Origin: RGIG6291 sp964602275
GTDB taxonomy: Bacteria > Bacillota > Clostridia > TANB77 > UBA1234
DNA length: 33,493 nucleotides
Reading direction: 5' to 3'
NCBI GenBank assembly: GCA_964602275.1
Contig: CAZRQF010000005.1
Coordinates: 1-33,493, forward strand
Shown here: piece by piece, positions 16,023-23,550 of the stretch
Layout: every line of letters begins with the position of its first letter
How positions within the stretch are numbered: position 1 is the first letter of the stretch
Position numbers and translations under genes: made by a program
The notes under the pieces: model-generated
The model's database searches: none
Told to the model about the DNA's origin: nothing
What the model saw: the letters and a program-made list of their open reading frames with translations, nothing else

Positions 16023-17225
16023 ATGTTGATTAGGGAAAATTATTTAAGTAAAATTAGAGATTTTTATAATGAAACATCGTTAATTAAAATAATTTATGGA
16101 CTAAGAAGAAGTGGCAAATCGGTAATTTTAACGCAGATAATGGATGAAATAAAAGAAAAAGGAATTAGCGAAGAACATATAATTTATATTAATTTTGAGT
16201 CTTTGGAGTATAGCGATATAAAAAACGCAAAGGATTTGAATGATTATGTCAAAAAACTTGCTAAAGATAAAGAGATATATTATGTTTTTTTAGATGAAGT
16301 GCAAAAAGTTGAGGAGTTTGAGAAAGGGATTAATTCTTTAAGAATTGCAAATCAATTTAGCATTTTTATTACTGGCTCTAATAGTAAAATGACTTTTTTA
16401 GAATTATCAACGGATTTATCAGGAAGGTATGTTAGCTTTAGAGTGCATCCTTTAACATTTAAAGAAATTGTGGAGCTTAAAGGCATAAAAAAAGAAGATT
16501 ACAAAAAACTATTATTAGATATTTTTGAATGGGGTACTCTTCCACAAAGGTTTTCTTTCGATAATGAAAGAGCAAGGTTAAATTATATATCTGATGTGTA
16601 TGACTCAATATTATTAAAAGATGTTGTTGAAAGGTTAGGAGTAAAAGATATAACATCTTTTAATAAAATATTACAATATGTTTTAGAAACTGAGGGTAGG
16701 GAGTTTTCGGTTAATAATGTTTTTAATTATTTAAAAAGTGAACATCATGAGATTGCTAAGGATACATTGTATAATTATTTAGAAGCTTTATGTTCTACTT
16801 TTATAATGAATAAAGTGTATAGATACGATATTCAAGGTAAAAGTGTATTAAAAACTTTAAACAAGTATTACGCTTCTGATCTTGGTGTGAAAAAAATTAA
16901 AACTAATAACAAAGAAGTTAATTACTCAAATTCACTTGAGAATGTGGTATATAACGATTTGATAGCTAAGGGCTATGAGGTGTATATTGGAAAGACACGA
17001 AAAGGTGAAGTGGATTTTGTAGTGACTAAGAATAAGGATTTGAAATATATTCAGGTGTGCTATTCTTTAATCGAGGAAGAAACTAGAAAGCGAGAGTTTG
17101 ATGCGTTTGACGGAATAGATGATTCATATTCGAAATATGTTATATCACTAGATGAAGAAGATTATTCTAAAAATGGAATTAAACATATCAATATATTTGA
17201 ATTTTTGATGAATGATGAATTTTAA
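16023..17225 (+). CDS. AAA_14/DUF4143 family ATPase
   Basis: The product has 400 residues. ATG 16023 is chosen because GGTGGAG precedes it and the promoter lies after the in-frame ATG at 15987. The N-terminal AAA_14 domain has Walker A GLRRSGKS (about 26-33), Walker B YYVFLDEVQKV (about 85-95) and a sensor-like FITGSNSKM. The C-terminal DUF4143 part includes KGEVDFV and YIQVCYSL, the residue pattern of a PD-(D/E)xK-like fold. The length (about 400) is typical. Such ATPases are widespread and patchily distributed in gut bacteria and archaea, and their function is mostly unknown. It is flanked by terminators on both sides and so is a single-gene unit. Confidence 0.85.
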   Translation: MLIRENYLSKIRDFYNETSLIKIIYGLRRSGKSVILTQIMDEIKEKGISEEHIIYINFESLEYSDIKNAKDLNDYVKKLAKDKEIYYVFLDEVQKVEEFEKGINSLRIANQFSIFITGSNSKMTFLELSTDLSGRYVSFRVHPLTFKEIVELKGIKKEDYKKLLLDIFEWGTLPQRFSFDNERARLNYISDVYDSILLKDVVERLGVKDITSFNKILQYVLETEGREFSVNNVFNYLKSEHHEIAKDTLYNYLEALCSTFIMNKVYRYDIQGKSVLKTLNKYYASDLGVKKIKTNNKEVNYSNSLENVVYNDLIAKGYEVYIGKTRKGEVDFVVTKNKDLKYIQVCYSLIEEETRKREFDAFDGIDDSYSKYVISLDEEDYSKNGIKHINIFEFLMNDEF

Positions 17226-17234
17226 AAATATTTT

Positions 17235-17260
17235 AAGGGCAGCGAAAGCTGTTCTTTTTT
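17235..17260 (+). terminator. Intrinsic terminator of the ATPase gene
   Basis: AGGGCAGC (17236-17243), GAAA loop, GCTGTTCT (17248-17255), then a T-run. Two G-U pairs in the stem. Confidence 0.8.
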
Positions 17261-17262
17261 AC

Positions 17263-17291
17263 TTGCATATTTTATTCTAAAATTGTATAAT
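17263..17291 (+). promoter_or_regulatory. Promoter of the YibE/F-like gene
   Basis: TTGCAT (17263-17268), 17-bp spacer, TATAAT (17286-17291), 39 bp before the start codon. Confidence 0.75.
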
Positions 17292-17330
17292 TTTTGAGAG
17301 ACTACCGAATATATTTAATTGGAGGTTTTT

Positions 17331-18605
17331 ATGAAAAAATTTTTATTAAGTTTTTTATCTATTGTTGTAATTTTTAGCACGGTGTGCGTTTTTGCAACGG
17401 AAGTTTCAGAGGGTGATAATCAAGTTATTGAAATTGAAAATTATGAGCAGTATGAAGATTTGTTTTCATCTGATGAAACTTTGACGGACGAGGAGTATGA
17501 AACTTTATATGTTACACAAATGAAAGAGCTTGCAGAGTATTATGAAGGATACGAAGCTGAAGAACTTACAAAAGCTAGAGTTATTGAGGCTTCTGAACCT
17601 GAATATATTTATGAAGCTTATACTGGGGATTATGTTTTTAAGTTTAAAAAACAAGAAATTAAGGTGAAAATTCTTGAGGGGGATTATAAGGGCGAAGAAC
17701 TTTCACTTACATATCCGCTTACGGCTGATATGTTTTTGAATTTGGATGTGCCAAAGCTTAATGTTGGAGATGTTATTTATGTGTATCCGTATGCTGATGG
17801 TGATACTATTGCGGCGGAAATTGGAAACACGGGAAATAATGTTGAAAGAAAAGCAGGTGTTATAACGCTTTTAGCTGTTACTGCAATTTTGATTGTTGTG
17901 TTTGGCAGAAAAAAAGGTTTGCTTTCTATGTTGATTACAACTTTGATTGTTGTGTTAACTTTAGGAGTTGGTGCTACTTTGATTTATGAAGGTGTGCCAG
18001 TCATTGCACTTACTTTGATTTTTGCACTTGTGATTTCGTCAATGCTTGCTATATCTAAGTTTAAGTTTTCTAAAGATTCTTTAGCTACAGTTGCTATTTC
18101 TATGATTGTTATACTATTTATGACTTTAGTTACTTATGGTGTGGATGCGGTGCTTAAGAATACAGGCGGAACATTTGAAACTACATTTTTAATCGAAACA
18201 ATTGTTAATGGAAATGTGAATTTCCATGGCATGTTTGTTGGAAGCATAATTTTAATACTTTCTGTTTTTGTAACAAATGTTGTTTCAAAAGTTTGGTGTA
18301 AATGTAGTAAGGCTGTGACAACTGATGCAACTTCTTTGCTTAGTGAGTGTTCATGTGTGCTTTCAGGCAATGTAGAAGGTGCTACAGTAATGCTTATGAC
18401 TTTGTTTATTCCAAAACTATTATATTTATATTCGCCAAGACTTATGAGTACATACGCATATAAGTATACAGCAAATGAGATTTTAAACTCTGATGTTTTA
18501 ATATCAGAACTTATTAGATTATGCATGGTAATAGTTGGTATGGTAATTGCCGTTCCAGTAACAGTTTATATGTATAAATATTTGCATAAAACGGAAGAAA
18601 AATAA
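17331..18605 (+). CDS. YibE/F family multi-pass membrane protein
   Basis: The product has 424 residues. ATG 17331 is preceded by GGAGG and begins a signal peptide (MKKFLLSFLSIVVIFSTVCVFA); the TTG at 17319 would add four residues and bury the Shine-Dalgarno sequence. An acidic extracytoplasmic region of about 75 residues is followed by a beta-rich segment (IKVKILEGDYKGEELSL ... VGDVIYVYP) typical of the YibE/F N-terminal part. About six to eight hydrophobic helices follow, with a conserved loop around CKCSKAVTTDATSLLSEC and GATVMLM. The family is uncharacterised biochemically and presumed to be a transporter. The next gene is 87 nt downstream and also encodes an envelope protein. Confidence 0.85.
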   Translation: MKKFLLSFLSIVVIFSTVCVFATEVSEGDNQVIEIENYEQYEDLFSSDETLTDEEYETLYVTQMKELAEYYEGYEAEELTKARVIEASEPEYIYEAYTGDYVFKFKKQEIKVKILEGDYKGEELSLTYPLTADMFLNLDVPKLNVGDVIYVYPYADGDTIAAEIGNTGNNVERKAGVITLLAVTAILIVVFGRKKGLLSMLITTLIVVLTLGVGATLIYEGVPVIALTLIFALVISSMLAISKFKFSKDSLATVAISMIVILFMTLVTYGVDAVLKNTGGTFETTFLIETIVNGNVNFHGMFVGSIILILSVFVTNVVSKVWCKCSKAVTTDATSLLSECSCVLSGNVEGATVMLMTLFIPKLLYLYSPRLMSTYAYKYTANEILNSDVLISELIRLCMVIVGMVIAVPVTVYMYKYLHKTEEK

Positions 18606-18653
18606 CAAATGGATTAATAAAAAAATGTGTACATTGTAAAATCGTTGTGATAT

Positions 18654-18659
18654 TATAAT
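18654..18659 (+). promoter_or_regulatory. Possible -10 element upstream of the DUF3298-like gene
   Basis: TATAAT at 18654-18659 is 34 bp before ATG 18693. No good -35 box at 16-18 bp is visible, so this is weak. Confidence 0.3.
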
Positions 18660-18692
18660 ATTACTTGAGAAGAGTGTATGGAGGTATATGAT

Positions 18693-19457
18693 ATGAATTT
18701 AAATCAAGGGAAAGTTAAATTTGTAATAATTGCCATAGTCGTAGTAGTGGTGTTGATAGTAGGTGGAGTTCTTTTGATGAGATTTTTCAAAAGTGAGCCA
18801 GCAGGACCGGTTGGACCAGATGTACCACCAGTAGTCGAAAATAAAACTGCTTCTGAAAAAATTATTGTGGATGCGACAATATCAAATACATCAGATTCAA
18901 AAAGAGAGATACATATAAGTATGCCAACTTTTTCAAATTTGTCTGATTATGCATTTCAACAATATATTAATCAACGAATGAATGATACGGTTAAAGGTTA
19001 TCAAAATGAGATAAATGTTGTGCTTGACGAGGATACACCGCTTACAACAAAATATAGGTATAATGTAGATTTTAATAGATACAATAATGATAATTACATT
19101 TCGTTAGTTATAAGTCAAAATTATCAAACTGGTGGAATGAGATCAAATGCCTGGAAAGATACATACAATGTAGATGTTACTAAAAATACAGAGATTTATT
19201 TGAAAGATATTTTTGATGCAACGGTTGATTATAAAAAAGAAATTGTGTCTGAAATAAATAAACAAGCTGACGATAAAAATTATGAATTGGTTGGTGGCAA
19301 TGGACTTTCTGATATACCTGAAACACAAAAGTTTTATATAAAGGATGGAGCGTTAGTAATATATTTTGATCCGGCAGCAATAGCACCATATGTTTACGGT
19401 GAACTACATTTTGAAATGCCATTTGAATATAAAGATGGGAAATTTTATGTGAAATAA
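18693..19457 (+). CDS. Membrane-anchored DUF4163/DUF3298 (RsiV/PdaC-like) protein
   Basis: The product has 254 residues. ATG 18693 is chosen because GGAGG (18680-18684) lies 8 nt before it; the ATG at 18678 overlaps that site. Residues about 9-32 form one uncleaved transmembrane helix, followed by a Pro/Gly linker (AGPVGPDVPPVV). The extracellular part has a DUF4163-like region (KREIHISMPTFSNLSDYAFQQYIN) and a DUF3298-like region (YNVDVTKNTEIYLKDIFD ... FYIKDGALVIYFDPAAIAPY). Both are found in anti-sigma factor RsiV and deacetylase PdaC. No anti-sigma or catalytic domain is fused here. It may be a sensor or lysozyme-binding envelope protein, but that is inference. A terminator follows directly. 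Confidence 0.8.
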   Translation: MNLNQGKVKFVIIAIVVVVVLIVGGVLLMRFFKSEPAGPVGPDVPPVVENKTASEKIIVDATISNTSDSKREIHISMPTFSNLSDYAFQQYINQRMNDTVKGYQNEINVVLDEDTPLTTKYRYNVDFNRYNNDNYISLVISQNYQTGGMRSNAWKDTYNVDVTKNTEIYLKDIFDATVDYKKEIVSEINKQADDKNYELVGGNGLSDIPETQKFYIKDGALVIYFDPAAIAPYVYGELHFEMPFEYKDGKFYVK

Positions 19458-19460
19458 GCA

Positions 19461-19493
19461 AAACTGCCAACGATTTAAAGTTGGCAGTTTTTT
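19461..19493 (+). terminator. Intrinsic terminator
   Basis: AAACTGCCAAC (19461-19471) pairs with GTTGGCAGTTT (19480-19490), followed by T's. Confidence 0.9.
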
Positions 19494-19583
19494 GATGTGT
19501 TAAGTAAAATTTGGTCTGTGTTGCTAAACAGAAAAATTGGTTCATTTAACTGAATTGCCGGATTATATAAAGTGGGGTATAAA

Positions 19584-19643
19584 ATGACTTTTAGAAAACA
19601 AGTAAAAGTTGAAAAAATATTTTTGAGTAAAGATGTAGAATGA
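19584..19643 (+). CDS. Possible 19-codon leader peptide upstream of the CYTH gene
   Basis: ATG 19584 has a good ribosome binding site (AGTGGGG, 19571-19577) and encodes MTFRKQVKVEKIFLSKDVE, ending 6 nt before the next start. No attenuator hairpin is obvious. It could couple translation to the next gene, or it could be chance. Confidence 0.3.
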   Translation: MTFRKQVKVEKIFLSKDVE

Positions 19644-19649
19644 TAAAGA

Positions 19650-20297
19650 ATGGAGATGAATGATTTGGAATACGAGGTAAGATATTACTTTTCGCTTGAA
19701 AAGTTAGAGGATATAATTTCAAAATTAAAGAAATTTGAAAATCTAAAAATGAGAGAGAGAAGCTATGAAAAAACCGCTCAATTTGATCATCCTAATGATG
19801 AATTGAGCTTTTATTCGAAAGATGTTGATGGAAGATTTAGAGTAAGAGTTACTCAAAATAGTTTGGTTTCTAAATGCAAACTAAGTTGGAAGAGAAGAGT
19901 AAAAAATACATTTTCTACGAATGTAAACAAAGAAGAAGAAGTGGAGTTAACTATAAGGTACGATGAATACGAAAATTTAATGTTTATAATAACCAATGTT
20001 CTAAAAATGAAACCAATAGAAAGTTACGAAAGATATAGAACTGTTTTTGAAAATGAAGAGATTGAAATTGCTGTTGACGAATATCCATTTGGAATAGCAT
20101 TGGAAATTGAAAATAAAAGTACTGACGGTAATCCAGAGGATATTGTTGAGAAATGGGTAAAAGTATTAAATTTAGATTTAAAGGATGCGTATAGATTGTC
20201 TTGGGATGATAAATATACAGAACTTTGCAAAAAACAAGGCATAGAGCATTTAAATCATGTTACTTTTGGTGCACCTATGCCAAAGATATTGGATTAG
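19650..20297 (+). CDS. CYTH domain protein
   Basis: The product has 215 residues, from ATG 19650; ATG 19656 is possible but has no better ribosome binding site. It resembles CYTH (CyaB/thiamine-triphosphatase) tunnel-fold proteins: alternating charged beta strands EYEVRYYF, RFRVRV, CKLSWKRR, EEEVELTI, SYERYRTVF, EIEIAVDEYPFG and ALEIEN. The usual N-terminal ExExK is reduced to EYEVR, so catalytic activity on triphosphates or inorganic polyphosphate is uncertain. The gene precedes ylmH with 28 nt between them, so the two are probably co-transcribed. The substrate cannot be predicted. Confidence 0.75.
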   Translation: MEMNDLEYEVRYYFSLEKLEDIISKLKKFENLKMRERSYEKTAQFDHPNDELSFYSKDVDGRFRVRVTQNSLVSKCKLSWKRRVKNTFSTNVNKEEEVELTIRYDEYENLMFIITNVLKMKPIESYERYRTVFENEEIEIAVDEYPFGIALEIENKSTDGNPEDIVEKWVKVLNLDLKDAYRLSWDDKYTELCKKQGIEHLNHVTFGAPMPKILD

Positions 20298-20325
20298 AAA
20301 ATGTAAAGCAAATTGGAGTTGTGTT

Positions 20326-21048
20326 ATGGAGAAAGATGATTTGGTTGTGGCTAGGGCGATGGATAAATTAAAGTTGGCTGAAAAAACGAATAAAGTTACA
20401 TATACGAATATGCTTGATGAATTGGAGTTTTCAAAGATTAATAGCTTACTTAAGAATGTTGAGTTTATAGCTTTTGGCGGTTATGAAATGGCAGAAAGAA
20501 AGATTATTGTTTTTGGTAGTTCTGATGTGAATTTTGATGATTTTATTTCTGTGATTAGAATAGAAGGTAGTAACAGTTTATCGCATAGGCGTGTGCTTGG
20601 AAGTGTTTTAGGTTTAGGCATTAAGCGAGAAATGGTTGGCGATATTTTAATTTCTGATAATGTGTGTGATGTTATTGTTATGAAAGATATTGCAAGCTTT
20701 ATATTGCAAAATTTAGAGAGGGTGGGACGAGAAAAAGTGCTTGTTAGTGAGAAGCTACTTTCTGAGATTTTGCCTATAAAAGATAATTCTACTATTATGA
20801 CTATTACCGTTGCTTCGCCTAGAATTGATGCTGTAATTAGTGCGTGCTTTGGTTTTTCTAGAGAGTTAAGTGCAGAATGCATAAGGCGAGAGAAGGTTTT
20901 AATAAATCATGCTGAGGTTACTTCACTTTCAAAACAAGTGAAAAAAGATGATGTTATTTCTGTTAGGGGATATGGAAGAGTGAAGATTATTGACTTTGAT
21001 GGCGAAACTAGAAAGGCTAGAAGTAGAATTGTGGTGCGTAAGTATTAA
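20326..21048 (+). CDS. ylmH: YlmH-type S4-domain RNA-binding protein
   Basis: The product has 240 residues. ATG 20326 is preceded by GGAG (20315-20318); the longer reading frame from 20257 overlaps the CYTH gene and has no ribosome binding site. The N-terminal part matches YlmH (ARAMDKLKLAEKTNKVTYTNMLD, FGGYEMAERKIIVF, SHRRVLGSVLGLGIKREMVGDI). The C-terminal S4 domain is at about 168-230 (SPRIDAVISACFGFSRELSAE ... LINHAEV ... DVISVRGYGRVKI). In Bacillus, YlmH binds ribosomal 50S subunits carrying peptidyl-tRNA and takes part in ribosome rescue. It usually lies in the division cluster next to divIVA; here it is not near division genes. Confidence 0.9.
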   Translation: MEKDDLVVARAMDKLKLAEKTNKVTYTNMLDELEFSKINSLLKNVEFIAFGGYEMAERKIIVFGSSDVNFDDFISVIRIEGSNSLSHRRVLGSVLGLGIKREMVGDILISDNVCDVIVMKDIASFILQNLERVGREKVLVSEKLLSEILPIKDNSTIMTITVASPRIDAVISACFGFSRELSAECIRREKVLINHAEVTSLSKQVKKDDVISVRGYGRVKIIDFDGETRKARSRIVVRKY

Positions 21049-21118
21049 TTGATGTCAAGAAGTTTTGAAATATTGGACGTTTATTTTGTATATTATTTGA
21101 ATGAAGAATTTAAATATA

Positions 21119-21147
21119 TTGACAAGCATTCAGAATATCTATATAAT
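21119..21147 (+). promoter_or_regulatory. Consensus promoter of the BECR nuclease-like gene
   Basis: TTGACA (21119-21124), 17-bp spacer, TATAAT (21142-21147). Both hexamers are perfect. Confidence 0.85.
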
Positions 21148-21210
21148 AAGAACAAAAGTTCTACAAATATTTCTCGTACTTAAAATGATTAATCAAAAGA
21201 AGGTAATAAG

Positions 21211-21600
21211 TTGCAATATATAACAAGTTTAGACAGAAAAAAATTAGGTATATATGAAAGTAAATTAATAACGGAAGAAGTAATTCTAACAGACGAAAGA
21301 TTATATGGACACATTCTTTTTTTTCATGAAGAAGAGTACAAACAATTAAAACCATATCTAAAAAGTATAATAGAAGAACCGGATTATATAATTGAGGATA
21401 ATAGACATGAAGATACTATGATATACTTAAAAGAAATTGATGATATTGGCAAAAATGGTAGAGTTGTAATAAAGTTAGCATTAGGAAAAGATAAAGAACA
21501 TAGTAAAAATTCAATTATCACTTTAATGAAATTGAATAAAAGGACTTGGAATCAAACTATAAAAAATAGAGGAAATATTATTTGGAAGAGCAAAAACTAG
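21211..21600 (+). CDS. BECR-fold (PBECR-like) nuclease-domain protein
   Basis: The product has 129 residues, starting at TTG 21211 with AAGGT just upstream. The sequence follows the phage Barnase-EndoU-ColicinE5/D-RelE-like (PBECR) pattern: VILTDERLYGHI and a His-rich segment (FFHEEEY), YLKSIIEEPDYIIEDN, DTMIYLKEID, VVIKLALG, NSIITLMKLNKRTW and a basic C-terminus. BECR proteins are metal-independent RNases that act as toxins or in phage and mobile-element conflicts. Catalytic residues would be the conserved His and the Ser/Thr of SIIT, not proven here. It has its own consensus promoter, no partner protein gene, and a structured RNA starting right after its stop codon. The family call is by pattern only. 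Confidence 0.6.
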   Translation: MQYITSLDRKKLGIYESKLITEEVILTDERLYGHILFFHEEEYKQLKPYLKSIIEEPDYIIEDNRHEDTMIYLKEIDDIGKNGRVVIKLALGKDKEHSKNSIITLMKLNKRTWNQTIKNRGNIIWKSKN

Positions 21601-21626
21601 ACAAAAACGAATAAAAGTTGTATAAT
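21598..21626 (+). promoter_or_regulatory. Promoter of the structured RNA
   Basis: TAGACA (21598-21603) overlaps the stop codon of the preceding gene. A 17-bp spacer leads to TATAAT (21621-21626). Confidence 0.8.
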
Positions 21627-21629
21627 AGA

Positions 21630-21765
21630 AGTATACTATTAGTAGGTTATTTGAGGTGGACAATAGTGCCATCCACACACCCTAGAGGTCAAAAGTGATG
21701 CAGGATTTGGCACACCTGCCATATAACCAGTATGCTAAGAGCTATGGAAACATAGCTCTATTTTT
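21630..21765 (+). ncRNA. Stand-alone structured RNA with predicted kissing loops
   Basis: No coding frame is convincing. The outer stem is AGTATACT (21630-21637) with AGTATGCT (21729-21736), and a stacked stem is GGTTAT (21645-21650) with ATAACC (21723-21728). Inside are hairpin A, GTGGA/TCCAC (21656-21660/21672-21676), possibly closed by TTGA/TCAA (21651-21654/21689-21692), and hairpin B, GCAGG/CCTGC (21700-21704/21715-21719). The loop of A contains GTGCCA (21666-21671) and the loop of B contains its exact complement TGGCAC (21708-21713). The RNA ends in a terminator. I do not recognise it as 6S, SRP, tmRNA, T-box or a common riboswitch. With its own promoter it may be a trans-acting sRNA; alternatively it is a leader controlling the ABC-F gene by readthrough. 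Confidence 0.65.
21738..21765 (+). terminator. Terminator of the structured RNA
   Basis: AGAGCTATG (21738-21746), GAAA loop, CATAGCTCT (21751-21759), then ATTTTT. Confidence 0.9.
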
Positions 21766-21775
21766 ATGAATAAGT

Positions 21776-21804
21776 TTGCATAAATAGATATTTTGTGCTA
21801 GAAT
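21776..21804 (+). promoter_or_regulatory. Promoter of the ABC-F gene
   Basis: TTGCAT (21776-21781), 17-bp spacer, TAGAAT (21799-21804), located after the terminator and 34 bp before the start codon. Confidence 0.6.
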
Positions 21805-21838
21805 ATTAAACGATTATATGTAATAAAGGAGATAGAAA

Positions 21839-23452
21839 ATGATTAATGCAAATGGAGTAACATTAAGATTTGGTAAGAGAACTTTATTTGAAAATGTTAA
21901 TATAAAGTTTACACCGGGAAATTGTTATGGCTTGATTGGTGCTAATGGTGCTGGTAAAACTACTTTTTTGAAGATTTTGTCTGGCGAGATTGAGCCATCT
22001 CAAGGTGAAGTTACTATGAACCCTGGTGAAAGACTTTCTGTTTTGAAACAAAATCACCATGAATTTGAAGATTTTCAGGCGCTTCAAGTTGTTATAATGG
22101 GTAATACAGAACTTTTTAAAATAATGAAAGAAAAAGATGAGATATACGCAAAGCCTGATTTTAATGAAGAAGATGGCGTAAAAGCAGGGGAGCTTGAAGC
22201 TAAATTTGCCGAGATGGATGGATGGAATGCTGAAGCGGATGCTGCCACACTTTTAAATGGTTTAGGTGTTGATACGGATTTGCACACTAAGCTTATGAAA
22301 GATTTGACAGAAACTCAAAAAGTTAAGGTTTTACTTGCATCGGCGTTGTTTGGCAATCCTGATGTATTACTTCTTGATGAGCCTACTAACTATCTTGATA
22401 TTGAAGCTATCGAATGGCTTGAAGAGTTTTTGATTAATTTTGAAAATACTGTAATTGTGGTATCTCACGATAGATATTTTTTAAATACAGTTTGTACTCA
22501 TATTGCTGATATTGATTTTGGCAAAATTCAAGTTTATACTGGTAACTATGATTTCTGGTATGAATCAAGTCAATTAGCACTTAAACAAATGAAAGATGCT
22601 AATAAAAAGAAAGAGGATAAGATTAAAGAGTTGCAAGACTTTATTAGAAGATTTAGTGCCAACGCTTCTAAATCTAAGCAAGCAACATCTCGTAAAAAGC
22701 TTTTAGAGAAGATTGAATTAGATGAAATTAAACCTTCAAATAGAAAGTATCCTTACATTGATTTTAAAATGGACAGAGAACCAGGAAAAGAGATTTTGTT
22801 TGTTGAAAATGTTAGCAAGAGTGGCGAAGATGGAAAGAAAATGTTGAATAACATTTCAATTAATGTACAAAAGGATGATAAGATTGCTTTTGTAGGACCT
22901 ATGGGACTTGCTAAGACAGAGCTTTTTGAAATATTAACTGATAATTCTTGTCAAGAAAATGGCGAATATAAATTTGGAATAACAACATCAGTTGCTTATT
23001 TCCCTAAGGATAATTCAAAAGAATTTAATCAAGACCTTACTTTGGTTCAATGGTTAATGCAATATTCTAAAGAAAAAGATGAAACTTTTGTAAGAGGATT
23101 TTTAGGTAGAATGTTATTTAGTGGAGAAGAAGCACTAAAGAAAGTTAGTGTGTTATCTGGTGGAGAAAAAGTTAGATGTATGCTTGCTAAGATGATGCTT
23201 TCGGGTGCAAATGTTTTGATTTTTGATGAGCCAACAAACCATTTAGACCTTGAATCAATTACTGCTTTAAATAATGCACTTATTAATTTTAAAGGTGTAA
23301 TATTATTTACATCTCATGACCACCAATTTGTGCAAACTGTTGCAAATAGAATAATTGAGATTACGCCAAATGGAATAATAGATAAGAGAATGACATATGA
23401 TGAATATTTGGAAAGCGATGTGTCAGCTAAGAAAAGAGAGCTTGCTCAATAA
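21839..23452 (+). CDS. ykpA: ABC-F family ATPase, YkpA type
   Basis: The product has 537 residues, from ATG 21839 behind AAAGGAG. It closely follows Bacillus YkpA (as I recall it) along its whole length. The first ATPase domain has Walker A GANGAGKT (34-41), a degenerate signature LTETQKVKV and Walker B VLLLDEPTNYLD (about 177). The linker is KKKEDKIKELQDFIRRFSAN plus SKSKQATSRKKLLEKIELD. The second domain has signature LSGGEKVRCML and Walker B VLIFDEPTNHLD. The second Walker A is degenerate (GPMGLAKT), as in its relatives, so it is not a sign of decay. There are no transmembrane domains. ABC-F proteins bind the ribosomal E site and modulate translation, some protecting against antibiotics; resistance cannot be claimed here. 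Confidence 0.9.
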   Translation: MINANGVTLRFGKRTLFENVNIKFTPGNCYGLIGANGAGKTTFLKILSGEIEPSQGEVTMNPGERLSVLKQNHHEFEDFQALQVVIMGNTELFKIMKEKDEIYAKPDFNEEDGVKAGELEAKFAEMDGWNAEADAATLLNGLGVDTDLHTKLMKDLTETQKVKVLLASALFGNPDVLLLDEPTNYLDIEAIEWLEEFLINFENTVIVVSHDRYFLNTVCTHIADIDFGKIQVYTGNYDFWYESSQLALKQMKDANKKKEDKIKELQDFIRRFSANASKSKQATSRKKLLEKIELDEIKPSNRKYPYIDFKMDREPGKEILFVENVSKSGEDGKKMLNNISINVQKDDKIAFVGPMGLAKTELFEILTDNSCQENGEYKFGITTSVAYFPKDNSKEFNQDLTLVQWLMQYSKEKDETFVRGFLGRMLFSGEEALKKVSVLSGGEKVRCMLAKMMLSGANVLIFDEPTNHLDLESITALNNALINFKGVILFTSHDHQFVQTVANRIIEITPNGIIDKRMTYDEYLESDVSAKKRELAQ

Positions 23453-23465
23453 TAAACTAAAATAA

Positions 23466-23491
23466 AAAAGTTGCCGAAAGGCAACTTTTTT
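23466..23491 (+). terminator. Terminator of the ABC-F gene
   Basis: AAAAGTTGCC (23466-23475), GAAA loop, GGCAACTTTT (23480-23489), T-run. Confidence 0.9.
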
Positions 23492-23504
23492 AAAAGGAGT
23501 TTTG

Positions 23505-23532
23505 AAAAAAACAAGGGACAACGGTGTTCCCT
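23505..23532 (-). terminator. mscL: Terminator of mscL (minus strand)
   Basis: AGGGACA (23514-23520) pairs with TGTTCCCT (23525-23532) with one bulged base. On the minus strand it is followed by a T-run (A's at 23505-23511). Confidence 0.65.
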
Positions 23533-23550
23533 GATTTTTAAGCTTAATAG

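Noticed and set aside
21052..21183. 43-codon frame after ylmH
   Set aside because: No ribosome binding site, and the consensus promoter of the next gene (21119-21147) lies inside it.
21630..21765. Structured RNA considered as 6S RNA, SRP RNA or a purine riboswitch
   Set aside because: It lacks the SRP tetraloop/GGAAG core, is too short and lacks the long central bubble of 6S, and its junction does not match the purine riboswitch consensus.
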